A DNA stretch of 64,000 nucleotides from Pseudomonas sp. Root71 (GCF_001429045.1 NZ_LMHY01000027.1:124001-188000), one strand, 5' to 3'. Counted from the stretch's first letter, positions 30,901 to 41,676 are shown. Numbers and translations: made by a program. The notes: a model not told the origin generated them from the sequence alone.

Positions 30901-31178
30901 AAGTCGAACGGATTGAAGATCGCCATTTCGGCCAGCAGATCGACTTCGATTCGCAATTCTTCGGTTTTTTCCGGGAACACCAGCCGCGCCAGGTAATTGC
31001 CCTGAGGGTCCTGCTGCCAGTTGATGAAGTGCTGTTCGGGGGAGACTTTCAGCGCATAGGACAGAATCCGCGTGCGGCTGTGGGCAGCGGGACGCAGGCG
31101 AACAATCTGCGGGCCGAGCTCGACAGCGCGGTCATAGCGGTAATGCGTGACGTGGTGCAATGCGACATGAATCGACAC
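27903..31178 (-). CDS. transglutaminase-DUF2126 protein
   Basis: 1091 residues. The N-terminal part (1-300) is a second transglutaminase-like unit with triad Cys180 (SGSCRDSAW), His229 (DLHAWCEV) and Asp245 (GLDATSG). The remainder is DUF2126 (COG4196), with RLTMGGEPTFVS, WYPGEQLPRWSL, ESPDAVYYLWREG-like YYLWREG, EVNVQPSATWDEL and HTGTGGGNHFVLGG. The last motif and the Glu/Asn-rich stretches suggest a glutamine-synthetase-like nucleotide site. The start is a GTG at 31178 with a full AGGAGG 8 bases upstream. It heads the three-gene cluster; the 88-base gap to the next gene shows no terminator. Confidence 0.87.
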   Translation of the reverse strand: MSIHVALHHVTHYRYDRAVELGPQIVRLRPAAHSRTRILSYALKVSPEQHFINWQQDPQGNYLARLVFPEKTEELRIEVDLLAEMAIFNPFDFFLEPYAEKIPFTYAADERKELAPYLETLPLTPKFKAYLDGIDRTPLPAVDFLVALNQRLSEDIDYLIRMEPGVQTPEHTLDQASGSCRDSAWLLVQLLRNLGLAARFVSGYLIQLTADVKSLDGPSGTEVDFTDLHAWCEVYLPGAGWIGLDATSGLFAGEGHIPLACSPDPSSAAPISGLVEPCECEFSHEMSVERIWEAPRVTKPYTDDQWLAIQALGRQIDADLLEGDVRLTMGGEPTFVSIDDPDGAEWNTAALGPDKRRLSSELFQRMRKHYAPQGLVHFGQGKWYPGEQLPRWSLNCYWRRDGVPIWHNSALIADEQEDYGADGALAGRFLASVAERLKIPTRFVFAAYEDNFYYLWREGMLPQNVSAEDSRLEEPLERARLRKVFSQGLDKVIGQVLPLARTAKGDQWQSGRWYLRDEHCRLVPGDSPLGYRLPLGSQPWVKAAEYPFIHPQDPNQDFPPLPDTTQLQSQSEAAEVQERAPKIDESADWLTRTAFCAEARAGRLYLFMPPLERVEDYLELVAAIEATAEELMCPVLLEGYEPPSDPRLSNFRITPDPGVIEVNVQPSATWDELVERTEFLYEEARQTRLTTEKFMIDGRHTGTGGGNHFVLGGATPGDSPFLRRPDLLRSLISYWHNHPSLSYLFSGLFIGPTSQAPRVDEARNDALYELEIAFAQMPEPGEECPPWLVDRLLRNLLIDVTGNTHRAEFCIDKLYSPDGATGRLGLLELRAFEMPPHARMSLAQQLLLRALVARFWREPYAPPKLARWGTELHDRFLLPHFIEQDFADVIVDLNAAGYPVRAEWFAAHLEFRFPKVGDYAVSGIALELRQALEPWHVLGEEGAMGGTVRYVDSSLERLQVKLSGLPPQRYLLTCNGIPVPLQPTGRVGEFVAGVRFRAWQPANCLQPTIPVHAPLVFDLLDTWMQRSLGGCQYHVAHPGGRNYDSLPVNANEAESRRMARFFRIGHTPGKLPVPNVEINDELPMTLDLRRF

Positions 31179-31362
31179 GGCGTGCCTCCTGCGAGCCTTG
31201 AGCGTTTGGGAAAGCGCGCAAGACTTATGCCATCCAGCAGCACTGGCGCTTTCTTCGGTTGCCTGAGGCAGTACAGCACCAAAATCGGGCGATGCAGGGA
31301 AATGGTTTGACGCAGGTGCACATAAATGTGGCGATCAGACAGAAATTAGTTGGCAGTTCCGG

Positions 31363-31463
31363 CCTCTTCGCGGGCAAGCCCGCTCCCACAGGGTTTTGCT
31401 GTGAACACAAAACTGCGGGCAACCCCAATAACCTGTGGGAGCGGGCTTGCCCGCGAAGGGGCC
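31363..31463. repeat. REP doublet with GGCC-ended arms
   Basis: CTTCGCGGGCAAGCCCGCTC and its inverse CGGGCTTGCCCGCGAAG flank about 40 bases. It fills most of the 364-base spacer upstream of the DUF2126 gene. Confidence 0.9.
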
Positions 31464-31496
31464 AGTGGCTCCAACAAACCTTTCAGCCTTGAATGC

Positions 31497-31522
31497 AAAA
31501 CGCCAACCCGAAGGTTGGCGTT
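31497..31522 (-). terminator. terminator of ygiQ
   Basis: ACGCCAACC and GGTTGGCGT form a 9-bp stem with a 4-base loop. On the minus strand it is followed by TTTT, 20 bases past the ygiQ stop. Confidence 0.88.
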
Positions 31523-31542
31523 CTGTTCAGCTCAAGCGAGGT

Positions 31543-33846
<2,304 letters not shown>

Positions 33847-33946
33847 GTCGATAACCGGTGTTGGCTTTCATTGAATTTCGCGGGCGCGGAATATAGCACA
33901 AATTTTGACCAATTCCGACGGCTGTGGTCGGAAATTGCGGTGACCC

Positions 33947-34012
33947 CATCGCGAGCAAGCTCGCTCCCACAGGTTCAATGTGATCCCTGTGGGAGCGAGC
34001 TTGCTCGCGATG
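33947..34012. repeat. REP doublet with short spacer
   Basis: CATCGCGAGCAAGCTCGCTC and its exact inverse, 12 bases apart, can form a 27-bp stem. It lies between ygiQ's start region and the dnaB stop. Confidence 0.92.
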
Positions 34013-34034
34013 AGGACCGATCAGTCGCTACAAA

Positions 34035-35432
34035 TTACTCGTCATCATCAAAATTGTAGCTACCCGGCGCCAGGTTCTCGAAGCGGGTGTACTTACCGAT
34101 GAAGGCCAGGCGAATAAAGCCGATCGGCCCGTTCCGCTGCTTGCCGATGATGATTTCGGCAATGCCCTTGTGCTCGGTCTCGGGGTGATACACCTCGTCG
34201 CGATACACGAACATGATCACGTCGGCGTCTTGCTCGATCGCTCCGGATTCCCGCAAGTCGGAGTTCACCGGGCGCTTGTTCGGGCGCTGTTCCAGGGAAC
34301 GGTTGAGCTGGGAAAGTGCCACCACCGGGCAGTTGAATTCCTTGGCCAGGGCTTTCAGGGATCGGGAGATCTCGGAAATCTCGTTGGTCCGGTTGTCACC
34401 GCTGGAACCCGGGATCTGCATCAGTTGCAGGTAGTCGATCATGATCAGGCCGACTTCGCCGTGTTCACGCACCAGACGGCGGGTCCGCGCGCGCATTTCC
34501 GACGGGCTGATGCCGGCGGTATCGTCGATGAACAGCTTGCGGTCGTTGAGCAGGTTGACCGCCGAGGTCAGGCGCGGCCAGTCGTCGTCTTCAAGCTGAC
34601 CGGAACGGACCTTGGTCTGGTCGATACGGCCAAGGGAGGACAGCATACGCATGATCAGCGATTCGCCTGGCATCTCGAGGGAGTAAACCAGGACGGCCTT
34701 CTCGCTGCGCAACACGGCGTTTTCCACCAGGTTCATCGCAAAGGTGGTTTTACCCATCGATGGACGGCCGGCGACGATGATCAGGTCGGACGGTTGCAGG
34801 CCGCTGGTTTTCTCGTCGAGGTCGGTGTAACCCGTGGACAGGCCGGTAATGGCGTTGTCAGTGTTGAACAAGGTGTCGATGCGGTCGATGGCCTTGGTCA
34901 GCAGGTCGTTGACGCCCACCGGGCCACCGGTTTTTGGCCGGGCCTCGGCGATCTGGAAGATCTGCCGTTCGGCTTCGTCAAGAATCTCGGCGGCGGTGCG
35001 ACCTTCAGGGTTGAACGCACTGTCGGCGATTTCGGTACTGATACCAATCAGCTGGCGCAACGTCGCCCGCTCGCGAACGATCTGCGCATAGGCCTTGATG
35101 TTGGCGACGGACGGGGTGTTTTTCGCCAGTTCGCCCAAGTAACCGAGCCCGCCGACCTGAGAAGTCTGACCTTCCTTGTCCAGTTGCTCGGACAGGGTCA
35201 CGACGTCGATCGGCATGTTCTGATCGGCCAGCTTGGCGATCGCACGGAAAATCAGGCGGTGGTCATGTCGATAGAAATCGCCGTCGGAGACTTGATCGAG
35301 CACACGCTCCCAGGCGTTGTTGTCCAGCATCAGACCACCGAGTACAGCCTGTTCGGCTTCGATGGAATGCGGCGGCACTTTCAGCGCGGCGGTTTGCAGA
35401 TCGTATTGCTCAGGAGCGGAGATATCGTTCAT
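34035..35432 (-). CDS. dnaB: replicative DNA helicase DnaB
   Basis: 465 residues. The N-terminal helicase-loader/primase-binding domain (about 18-120) is followed by a RecA-like motor with Walker A AGRPSMGKTT (221-230), Walker B IMIDYLQLM, and the arginine-finger region LRESGAIEQDADVIMFVYR. It is a hexameric helicase that opens the fork. The ATG at 35432 matches MN-ISAPEQYDLQ of relatives. No Shine-Dalgarno precedes it; a GTG two codons upstream is the only alternative. No intein is present. Confidence 0.97.
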   Translation of the reverse strand: MNDISAPEQYDLQTAALKVPPHSIEAEQAVLGGLMLDNNAWERVLDQVSDGDFYRHDHRLIFRAIAKLADQNMPIDVVTLSEQLDKEGQTSQVGGLGYLGELAKNTPSVANIKAYAQIVRERATLRQLIGISTEIADSAFNPEGRTAAEILDEAERQIFQIAEARPKTGGPVGVNDLLTKAIDRIDTLFNTDNAITGLSTGYTDLDEKTSGLQPSDLIIVAGRPSMGKTTFAMNLVENAVLRSEKAVLVYSLEMPGESLIMRMLSSLGRIDQTKVRSGQLEDDDWPRLTSAVNLLNDRKLFIDDTAGISPSEMRARTRRLVREHGEVGLIMIDYLQLMQIPGSSGDNRTNEISEISRSLKALAKEFNCPVVALSQLNRSLEQRPNKRPVNSDLRESGAIEQDADVIMFVYRDEVYHPETEHKGIAEIIIGKQRNGPIGFIRLAFIGKYTRFENLAPGSYNFDDDE

Positions 35433-35459
35433 GGCCACTTGAAATTGGAGGAATCAGAA

Positions 35460-35495
35460 AGACAAAGGGCACGACCTGTAAACAGGATCGTGCCC
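35460..35495 (-). terminator. stem-loop between rplI and dnaB
   Basis: GGGCACGA-CCTGT pairs with ACAGG-ATCGTGCCC in a long near-perfect stem, followed on the minus strand by TTTGTCTTT. It ends or attenuates the rpsF-rplI transcript, with some readthrough to dnaB possible. Confidence 0.75.
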
Positions 35496-35540
35496 GATGT
35501 TACCGGCAAGCACCCGAGGGTGCCAGCCGACAAGTGCTGC

Positions 35541-35987
35541 TTAAGCTGCTACCACGACAACGCGTACGGTGGCTTCAACTTCGGCGTGCAGGTGCACGGC
35601 TACGTCGAATTCGCCTACGTTGCGGATGGTGCCGTTCGGCAGACGAACTTCGCTCTTCTGCACTTCAACGCCGGAGGCGGTCAGTGCGTCAGCGATGTCG
35701 TGAGTACCGATCGAACCGAACAGCTTGCCTTCGTCGCCAGCGGTGGCAGTGATGGTCACTTCCAGCTCGGCCAGTTGGGCAGCGCGGCTTTCAGCCGATG
35801 CTTTGCGATCTGCTGCAGCTTTTTCCAGCTCAGCGCGACGCTCTTCGAACGCAGCCAGGTTGGCTGGGGTCGCAGCGGTAGCTTTGCCGTAAGGCAGCAG
35901 GTAGTTACGACCGTAACCAGCCTTAACGTTCACTTTGTCACCCAGGTTGCCCAGGTTGGTGACTTTTTCCAGAAGGATCAGTTGCAT
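35541..35987 (-). CDS. rplI: 50S ribosomal protein L9
   Basis: 148 residues. N-terminal RNA-binding domain [36 protein letters not shown], a long connecting helix (35-75) and a C-terminal globular domain ([16 protein letters not shown]). It binds domain V of 23S rRNA. GAGGATT precedes the ATG. It is the last gene of the rpsF-rpsR-DUF2232-rplI run. Confidence 0.98.
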   Translation of the reverse strand: MQLILLEKVTNLGNLGDKVNVKAGYGRNYLLPYGKATAATPANLAAFEERRAELEKAAADRKASAESRAAQLAELEVTITATAGDEGKLFGSIGTHDIADALTASGVEVQKSEVRLPNGTIRNVGEFDVAVHLHAEVEATVRVVVVAA

Positions 35988-36006
35988 GTGAAAATCCTCT
36001 TAACTT

Positions 36007-36900
36007 TTAACCTTCACCGTTCGCGTTATCGGCATCTTTCGGTGCCGAACGACCGCGAAAATCAATCAGGCTGTCGACGATGGCCAGGACCACCAGCAAC
36101 GGATAGATCAGCTGCATGAACAGCAACAGCGTCACGTACAACCCCACCAGCCAGAACCTGGCCAGTCGCTTCTGCGCCACCAGCCCATGAATCAGGGCCA
36201 GCCCGGCGAACACCAGCGGTACGCTGCACAACGGCGTCAACATGGCCATCTGTGAACCGAGATTCGGCCCCAGAAGCATGCACGCCAGCAGCAACATCGC
36301 TGGCAACAGCGGGATGCGGATGGCGCGAAACTCGCGACCAAAACCGCCCGGGTTGTACAACAACGCCTGCCAGTAACGCCCGACAAGCAGGCTCAGCAAG
36401 CTGACGATTTGCAACAACGCCGCAATCAGGCCGGTCAGGACCGGTGCAATCAGGGACGCGAAACGCGCTTGTTCGTCTACCGACAACTTCTGGTAGACAT
36501 CGCCGAGGAGCGACGGCATGACTTTGATCAAAGCCTGCGCCAGCATCTCGATCTGGGGAGCAAAAGCTGTCCCCAACACCACTGAAAACACCACTCCCAT
36601 CGCTATGCTGACCAGCAGCACGCGGTTCCAGGACTCGCTTGCGCGCAAAACCAACGCAAGGCTCGCAGACCCCAGCAGCACCAGAAGTGCCCGTGGGTCG
36701 TCGGAGTAAAGCCACCAGGCCAATGCCGGCAGCAGTCCCAGAGCAAGAACGCCCAAGGCGTCCCTCAATCCGCGCCGCAGGAGCACAAGGCATCCGGCGG
36801 CAGCACCCAACCAATACAACAACGGCAATGCCGCGCATCCAGCCACTACCAGAGTGGCCTGCATACGGCCGCGCATGATGAACTCAGCTATGGCCCGCAT
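36007..36900 (-). CDS. DUF2232 (YybS-like) membrane protein
   Basis: 297 residues with about eight hydrophobic segments and a polar C-terminus (DFRGRSAPKDADNANGEG). The family is conserved between rpsR and rplI in many bacteria and resembles the S-component type of energy-coupling transporters, but no substrate is known. Spacing of 36 bases from rpsR and 19 bases to rplI places it in the same operon. Confidence 0.85.
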   Translation of the reverse strand: MRAIAEFIMRGRMQATLVVAGCAALPLLYWLGAAAGCLVLLRRGLRDALGVLALGLLPALAWWLYSDDPRALLVLLGSASLALVLRASESWNRVLLVSIAMGVVFSVVLGTAFAPQIEMLAQALIKVMPSLLGDVYQKLSVDEQARFASLIAPVLTGLIAALLQIVSLLSLLVGRYWQALLYNPGGFGREFRAIRIPLLPAMLLLACMLLGPNLGSQMAMLTPLCSVPLVFAGLALIHGLVAQKRLARFWLVGLYVTLLLFMQLIYPLLVVLAIVDSLIDFRGRSAPKDADNANGEG

Positions 36901-36936
36901 GCATTCAATCCTTTGCTACGTGTCGACTGCCCGGTC

Positions 36937-37167
36937 TCAGCGGCCGTGGCTGTCGGTGTAGGCCAGCAGGGCCAGGAAGCGGGCGCGCTTGATAGCGGTG
37001 GCCAGCTGACGCTGATAACGAGCTTTGGTACCGGTGATGCGGCTTGGAACGATTTTGCCGGTCTCGGATACGTAGGCTTTCAGAGTGTTGAGATCTTTGT
37101 AATCGATCTCTTTCACGTCTTCAGCGGTGAAGCGGCAGAATTTACGACGACGGAAGAAACGTGCCAT
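36937..37167 (-). CDS. rpsR: 30S ribosomal protein S18
   Basis: 76 residues, [25 protein letters not shown]. It binds with S6 on the 30S platform. Lys/Arg-rich ends and the [29 protein letters not shown]-type C-terminal stretch are typical. It lies 28 bases after rpsF. Confidence 0.98.
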
Positions 37168-37195
37168 GTAATTGGCTCCTTAAAAGGTCCGTGGA

Positions 37196-37618
37196 TTACT
37201 CGTCAGCGTTATCGCTGTTGTCGCTGTCATCACTATCAGCGCTTTCAGCGCCTTCGTGCTCAGGACGGTCGCGACGCTCACGGCGCTCACTGCGGTTTTC
37301 TTCAGCCTTGAGCATCTCGGACTGGCCGGTAACGGCTTCGTCGCGACGGATGACCAGGTTACGGATCACTGCATCGTTGTAGCGGAAGTTGTCTTCCAGC
37401 TCGGCCAGGGCCTTGCCAGTGCACTCAACGTTCAGCATCACGTAGTGAGCCTTGTGAACATTGTTGATTGCGTAGGCCAGTTGACGACGGCCCCAATCTT
37501 CCAGACGGTGGATTTTGCCGCCGTCTTCTTCGATCAGCTTGGTGTAACGCTCAACCATGCCGCCGACTTGCTCGCTTTGATCCGGGTGGACCAAAAAGAT
37601 GATTTCGTAATGACGCAT
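37196..37618 (-). CDS. rpsF: 30S ribosomal protein S6
   Basis: 140 residues. The S6 fold begins [19 protein letters not shown] long acidic/basic tail follows, with an Asp/Ser-rich end ([13 protein letters not shown]). Such Glu-rich C-termini are substrates of RimK glutamylation in E. coli, but here the tail ends in Asp/Ala/Asp/Glu. It is the first gene of the operon; AAGGAG precedes the ATG. Confidence 0.98.
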   Translation of the reverse strand: MRHYEIIFLVHPDQSEQVGGMVERYTKLIEEDGGKIHRLEDWGRRQLAYAINNVHKAHYVMLNVECTGKALAELEDNFRYNDAVIRNLVIRRDEAVTGQSEMLKAEENRSERRERRDRPEHEGAESADSDDSDNSDNADE

Positions 37619-37730
37619 GAATGCTCCTTACGGGTTGTAGCCTGCCGCTCAAAAGCGGTCAGACAAGGAGTGAATGACACTTATGGACTTGCGGACGCTA
37701 GACACGTTGGTGCCTGCCATCGCAGCAAGG
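37619..37730 (-). promoter_or_regulatory. rpsF mRNA leader, possible S6:S18 autoregulatory hairpin
   Basis: The predicted leader of about 110 bases contains a hairpin with CCGCTTTTGAGCGG close to the rpsF ribosome site. In E. coli and others an S6:S18 complex binds a leader hairpin with a CCG element and represses the operon. The match here is judged by position and the CCG-bearing stem only. Confidence 0.35.
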
Positions 37731-37736
37731 GGCGCA

Positions 37737-37765
37737 ATTGTAGAGAAGGGGCGAGGGAGGTGCAA
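37737..37765 (-). promoter_or_regulatory. sigma-70 promoter of the rpsF operon
   Basis: On the minus strand TTGCAC (-35, 37765-37760), 17-base spacer, TACAAT (-10, 37742-37737), followed by a GCGCC discriminator. This fits a strong, growth-rate-controlled ribosomal protein promoter. Confidence 0.75.
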
Positions 37766-37815
37766 GGTAATTGGTGATTATTTGAACAATCACCTCAACC
37801 ACATGCCGAACACCT

Positions 37816-37892
37816 GTAGGAGCTGCCGAAGGCTGCGATCTTTTGACTTTGATTTTCAAGATCAAAAGATCGCAGCCTTCGGCAGCTCCTAC
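37816..37892. repeat. REP doublet between rlmB and rpsF
   Basis: Inverted GTAGGAGCTGCCGAAGGCTG arms with inner CGATCTTTTGA copies lie just past the rlmB stop. Confidence 0.92.
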
Positions 37893-37907
37893 GGGGGCCT
37901 GCGTGGA

Positions 37908-38675
37908 TCAGGATTTCTTGGCAGCAGCCTTGGCTTTGACACTGCGCTGGCGCTGCGCCTCGAACAGACAAACGCCGGTCGCCACGGAAACGTTGAGGCT
38001 GCTGACGCTGCCGGCCATCGGCAGGTTCACCAGGTAGTCGCAATGCTCGCGGGTCAGGCGACGCATGCCCTTGCCTTCAGCGCCCATGATCAGGATGGTC
38101 GGGCCGGTCAGATCCTGATCATACAGGCTGACCTCAGCTTCACCGGCCGTACCGACAACCCACAAGCCGCGCTGCTGGAGTTTTTCCAGAGTGCGCGCCA
38201 GGTTGGTCACGGCAACCAGCGGAATCACTTCCGCCGCGCCGCAGGCGATTTTTCGTACAACCGGAGTCAGGGTCGCCGACTTGTCCTTCGGCACGATCAC
38301 CGCCAGCGCACCCGCCGCATCGGCGGAACGCAGGCAGGCGCCGAGGTTGTGCGGATCGGTCACGCCGTCGAGCACCAGCAACAACGGCGCGCCGTCGGTG
38401 CGATCGAGCAACTCGTCGAGCATCGCCTCGCCCCAGACCTGGCTCGGACTCACGTCCGCGACCACACCTTGGTGCACGCCTTCAACCCAGGCGTCCATTT
38501 CACGGCGCTCGGCCTGGCCGACCTGGACCCGGTTTTCGTTGGCCAGTTCGATCAGCGTCTGGACCCGAGGGTCATTGCGACCTTCGGCCAACCAGATCTG
38601 CTTCACGCGTTTCGGGTGGTGACGCAACAACGCTTCTACAGCATGTACGCCGTAGATCTTTTCCAACTGACTCAT
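37908..38675 (-). CDS. rlmB: 23S rRNA (guanosine-2'-O)-methyltransferase RlmB
   Basis: 255 residues. An N-terminal L30e-like substrate domain (IYGVHAVEALLRHHPKRV) and a SPOUT knot domain with LDGVTDPHNLGACLRSADAAG, MGAEGKGMRRLTREHCDYLV and IPMAGSVSSLNVSVATGV-like MAGSVSSLNVSVA. It methylates G2251 of 23S rRNA with SAM. Its ATG overlaps the rnr stop by 4 bases, so it is coupled to rnr. Confidence 0.96.
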   Translation of the reverse strand: MSQLEKIYGVHAVEALLRHHPKRVKQIWLAEGRNDPRVQTLIELANENRVQVGQAERREMDAWVEGVHQGVVADVSPSQVWGEAMLDELLDRTDGAPLLLVLDGVTDPHNLGACLRSADAAGALAVIVPKDKSATLTPVVRKIACGAAEVIPLVAVTNLARTLEKLQQRGLWVVGTAGEAEVSLYDQDLTGPTILIMGAEGKGMRRLTREHCDYLVNLPMAGSVSSLNVSVATGVCLFEAQRQRSVKAKAAAKKS

Positions 38676-41299
38676 GGCTTGGCCTTAGGTTTACGCGCCC
38701 CGCCACTCTTGGCTGGAGCCGAGCCCGCTTTTGGCGGACCTTTACGATGTTTGCTCGGTTTGGCTGGCTTGCCGCCGACGGCCTTGTCAGGCGTCGACCG
38801 ACTGGTCTTTCCCCCAGACGCCGCTTTACCGCCGCTTTTCGCACCGGCCAGCAACGCCTGCTTCATTTCACGGCTTTTGCGCACTTCGGCGTTTTTCGCC
38901 GCCGCATCGCTCGGACGATAGGCTTCTACAGCCTTTTCCTTGGCAGGACGACGACCGGTTTTTGCCGGGGCCGGTTCTGCTTCGACTTTCGCTGCGGGTG
39001 CGGTGCTTTCGGTGCCACGCTTCTTGCGGCCGATCGGCGCGCTAATGGTTTTCTCGGCCATCTCGAAGTCGATCTTGCGTTCGTCGAGGTCGACGCGCAT
39101 GACCCGCACTTCCACGGTATCGCCCAGGCGGAAGCTGCGACCGGTACGCTCACCGGCCAGGCGGTGGTGCACAGGATCGAAGTGGTAGTAATCGCCCGGC
39201 AGCGCGGTGACGTGCACCAGGCCTTCGACATAAATGTCTGTAAGCTCGACGAACAGACCAAAACCGGTCACGGCGGTGATCACACCCGGGAACGATTCGC
39301 CCACGCGGTCTTTCATGAACTCGCACTTGAGCCAGTTCACTACGTCGCGGGTCGCTTCGTCGGCACGGCGCTCGCTCATCGAGCACTGCTCGCCGAGTTG
39401 CTCCAGGGCCGCTTCGTCGTACGGATAGATGCGCGCTTTCGGAATGGTCATCGCACCGGCACGGCGAACGTGCGGGGTGTTCTGCTTCGAATGGATCACG
39501 CTGCGAATCGCCCGGTGCGTGAGCAAGTCCGGGTAGCGACGGATCGGCGAAGTGAAGTGGGTGTACGCCTCGTAATTCAGGCCGAAGTGGCCCTGGTTAT
39601 CGGCGCTGTACACCGCCTGGCTCAACGAACGCAGCATGACGGTCTGGATCAGGTGGAAATCCGGACGATCCTTGATACCGGCCAGCAATGCCTGGTAATC
39701 CTTCGGCGACGGACCGTCCTTGCCTTTGTGCAGGGACAGGCCGAGCTCGCCGAGGAAGGCGCGCAGCTTTTCCAGACGCTCCGGTGGCGGACCATCGTGG
39801 ACACGATACAGCGCCGGGATTTCGTGCTTTTTAAGGAACTCGGCGGTGGCCACGTTGGCCGCCAGCATGCATTCCTCGATCAGCTTGTGCGCATCGTTGC
39901 GCACGGTCGGACGGATTTCGGCGATCTTGCGCTCGGAACCGAAGATGATCCGGGTTTCCTGGGTTTCGAAATCGATCGCGCCACGTACGTGACGGGCCGC
40001 CAGCAACACCTTGTACAGCGAGTACAGTTGCTTGAGGTGCGGCACAACGTCGGTGTACTCACCGCGCAGCTTGCGCCCTTCGGTGGCTTTCGGCGTTTCC
40101 AGCATGGCGCTGACCTTGTTGTAGGTCAGACGGGCATGGGAGTGGATCACTGCTTCGTAGAAGCAGTAGTCGGTCATTTCGCCGGATTTGGAGATGGTCA
40201 TCTCGCAAACCATGGCCAGACGATCGACTTGCGGGTTCAGCGAGCACAAACCGTTGGACAGCTGCTCAGGCAGCATCGGGATCACGCGCTCGGGGAAATA
40301 CACCGAGTTGCCGCGAACCTGCGCTTCGGCATCCAGCGCCGAACCGAGCTTCACGTAACTGGATACGTCGGCAATCGCCACGTACAGCTTCCAGCCACCC
40401 GAGAACAGGCGCAGCTTGCCCGGACGGGCTTCGCAATAGACCGCATCATCGAAGTCGCGGGCATCTTCGCCGTCGATGGTGACGAACGGCAGATGGCGCA
40501 GGTCGATGCGCTTCTCTTTGTCTTTCTCTTCGACTTCCGGCTTGAGCTTGCCGGCTTCCTTGAGCACGGCGTCAGGCCAGACGTGAGGAATGTCGTAGGT
40601 GCGCAGGGCGACATCGATCTCCATGCCCGGCGCCATGTAGTTGCCCACGACTTCAACCACATCGCCTTGCGGCTGAAAGCGTGGCGTCGGCCAGTGAGTG
40701 ATCTTCACTTCGACGAACTGACCGATCTGCGCGTTGGCGTTACGACCTGGCGTCACCAGCACTTCCTGCTGGATCTTCGGATTGTCGGCAACCACGAAGC
40801 CGATGCCGCCCTCTTCGAAGTAGCGGCCGACGATGGTTTCGTGAGCGCGGGACACCACTTCGACGATCATGCCTTCGCGGCGACCGCGACGGTCCAGGCC
40901 AGATACACGGGCCAGGGCACGGTCACCATCGAACACCAGACGCATCTGCGCCGGGCTCATGAACAGGTCATCGCTGCCGTCGTCCGGCACCAGGAAGCCG
41001 AAGCCGTCGCGGTGACCGCTGATGCGACCCAGGATCAGATCAAGCTTGTCCACCGGCGCATAAGTGCCGCGACGGGTATAGATGAGTTGAGCGTCGCGCT
41101 CCATGGCGCGCAGACGGCGGCGCAGGGCTTCGATCTGGTCTTCTGTGGTCAGACCAAACTCTTCGACCAGTTGCTCGCGGTTAGCAGGCGAACCTCGATC
41201 AGCAAGATGCTGAAGGATCAATTCGCGGCTAGGAATAGGGTTTTCATATTTTTCCGCTTCACGAGCGGCCTCGGGATCGAGGGACTGCCAATCGGCCAT
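38672..41299 (-). CDS. rnr: ribonuclease R
   Basis: 875 residues, longer than E. coli RNase R because of an extended Lys/Ala-rich tail. Order: N-terminal helix-turn-helix (about 20-90), two cold-shock domains (about 90-270), RNB catalytic domain with DGEDARDFDDAVYCE (four Asp metal ligands), S1 domain (near 660-740, ITAVTGFGLFVELTDIYVEG), basic C-terminus from about 750. It is a 3'-5' exoribonuclease active on structured RNA and involved in cold adaptation and tmRNA-linked decay. A weak AAGGTG site precedes the ATG. Confidence 0.96.
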   Translation of the reverse strand: MADWQSLDPEAAREAEKYENPIPSRELILQHLADRGSPANREQLVEEFGLTTEDQIEALRRRLRAMERDAQLIYTRRGTYAPVDKLDLILGRISGHRDGFGFLVPDDGSDDLFMSPAQMRLVFDGDRALARVSGLDRRGRREGMIVEVVSRAHETIVGRYFEEGGIGFVVADNPKIQQEVLVTPGRNANAQIGQFVEVKITHWPTPRFQPQGDVVEVVGNYMAPGMEIDVALRTYDIPHVWPDAVLKEAGKLKPEVEEKDKEKRIDLRHLPFVTIDGEDARDFDDAVYCEARPGKLRLFSGGWKLYVAIADVSSYVKLGSALDAEAQVRGNSVYFPERVIPMLPEQLSNGLCSLNPQVDRLAMVCEMTISKSGEMTDYCFYEAVIHSHARLTYNKVSAMLETPKATEGRKLRGEYTDVVPHLKQLYSLYKVLLAARHVRGAIDFETQETRIIFGSERKIAEIRPTVRNDAHKLIEECMLAANVATAEFLKKHEIPALYRVHDGPPPERLEKLRAFLGELGLSLHKGKDGPSPKDYQALLAGIKDRPDFHLIQTVMLRSLSQAVYSADNQGHFGLNYEAYTHFTSPIRRYPDLLTHRAIRSVIHSKQNTPHVRRAGAMTIPKARIYPYDEAALEQLGEQCSMSERRADEATRDVVNWLKCEFMKDRVGESFPGVITAVTGFGLFVELTDIYVEGLVHVTALPGDYYHFDPVHHRLAGERTGRSFRLGDTVEVRVMRVDLDERKIDFEMAEKTISAPIGRKKRGTESTAPAAKVEAEPAPAKTGRRPAKEKAVEAYRPSDAAAKNAEVRKSREMKQALLAGAKSGGKAASGGKTSRSTPDKAVGGKPAKPSKHRKGPPKAGSAPAKSGGARKPKAKP

Positions 41300-41460
41300 T
41301 AGAGAGTTTTCACCTTGTCTATATGCGGGTTAGTTTGGCATAGGCGTAATGAAACGGGAAATTTCAGGCTAAGACGACCCATCTAAAGCCCTGTATCGAC
41401 ACCGCAAAGCAGTTTTGTAGACCACTGGCGAAATTTTCCAGGTTTTTTTGACCTCGGGGG

Positions 41461-41489
41461 TTTACAGTTAAAAAGACGCTCCGTATAGT
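41461..41489 (+). promoter_or_regulatory. sigma-70 promoter of first tRNA-Leu
   Basis: TTTACA (41461) and TATAGT (41484), 17 bases apart, followed by a GCGCGCC discriminator typical of stringently controlled stable RNA promoters. Confidence 0.8.
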
Positions 41490-41524
41490 GCGCGCCATCG
41501 ACGACGGACAACGTTGCCGATACT

Positions 41525-41611
41525 GCCCAGATGGTGAAATTGGTAGACACGCCAGCTTCAGGTGCTGGTGACCGCAAGGTCGTGGAAGTTCGAGTCTTCT
41601 TCTGGGCACCA
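41525..41611 (+). tRNA. tRNA-Leu(CAG)
   Basis: 87 bases with encoded CCA. The acceptor arms GCCCAGA/TCTGGGC pair fully. The anticodon stem CCAGC/GCTGG encloses the loop TTCAGGT, giving anticodon CAG. The variable arm is long, as in class II leucine tRNAs, and the T-arm has GTTCGAGTC. Confidence 0.97.
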
Positions 41612-41651
41612 ATTTCGAGCTTGAGATTAGTTCAATTTCAAGGCTCACACA

Positions 41652-41676
41652 AAAACCCGCGAAAGCGGGTTTTTGC
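41652..41676 (+). terminator. terminator after first tRNA-Leu
   Basis: AAACCCGC-GAAA-GCGGGTTT with a following T-run; a GNRA tetraloop caps an 8-bp stem. Confidence 0.92.

Noticed and set aside
34170-36119. A 649-residue forward frame spanning dnaB and rplI
   Set aside because: It covers two well-known genes on the other strand and crosses a terminator-like stem.
38747-41302. An 851-residue forward open frame opposite rnr
   Set aside because: It mirrors the rnr codon pattern, and its translation resembles no domain.
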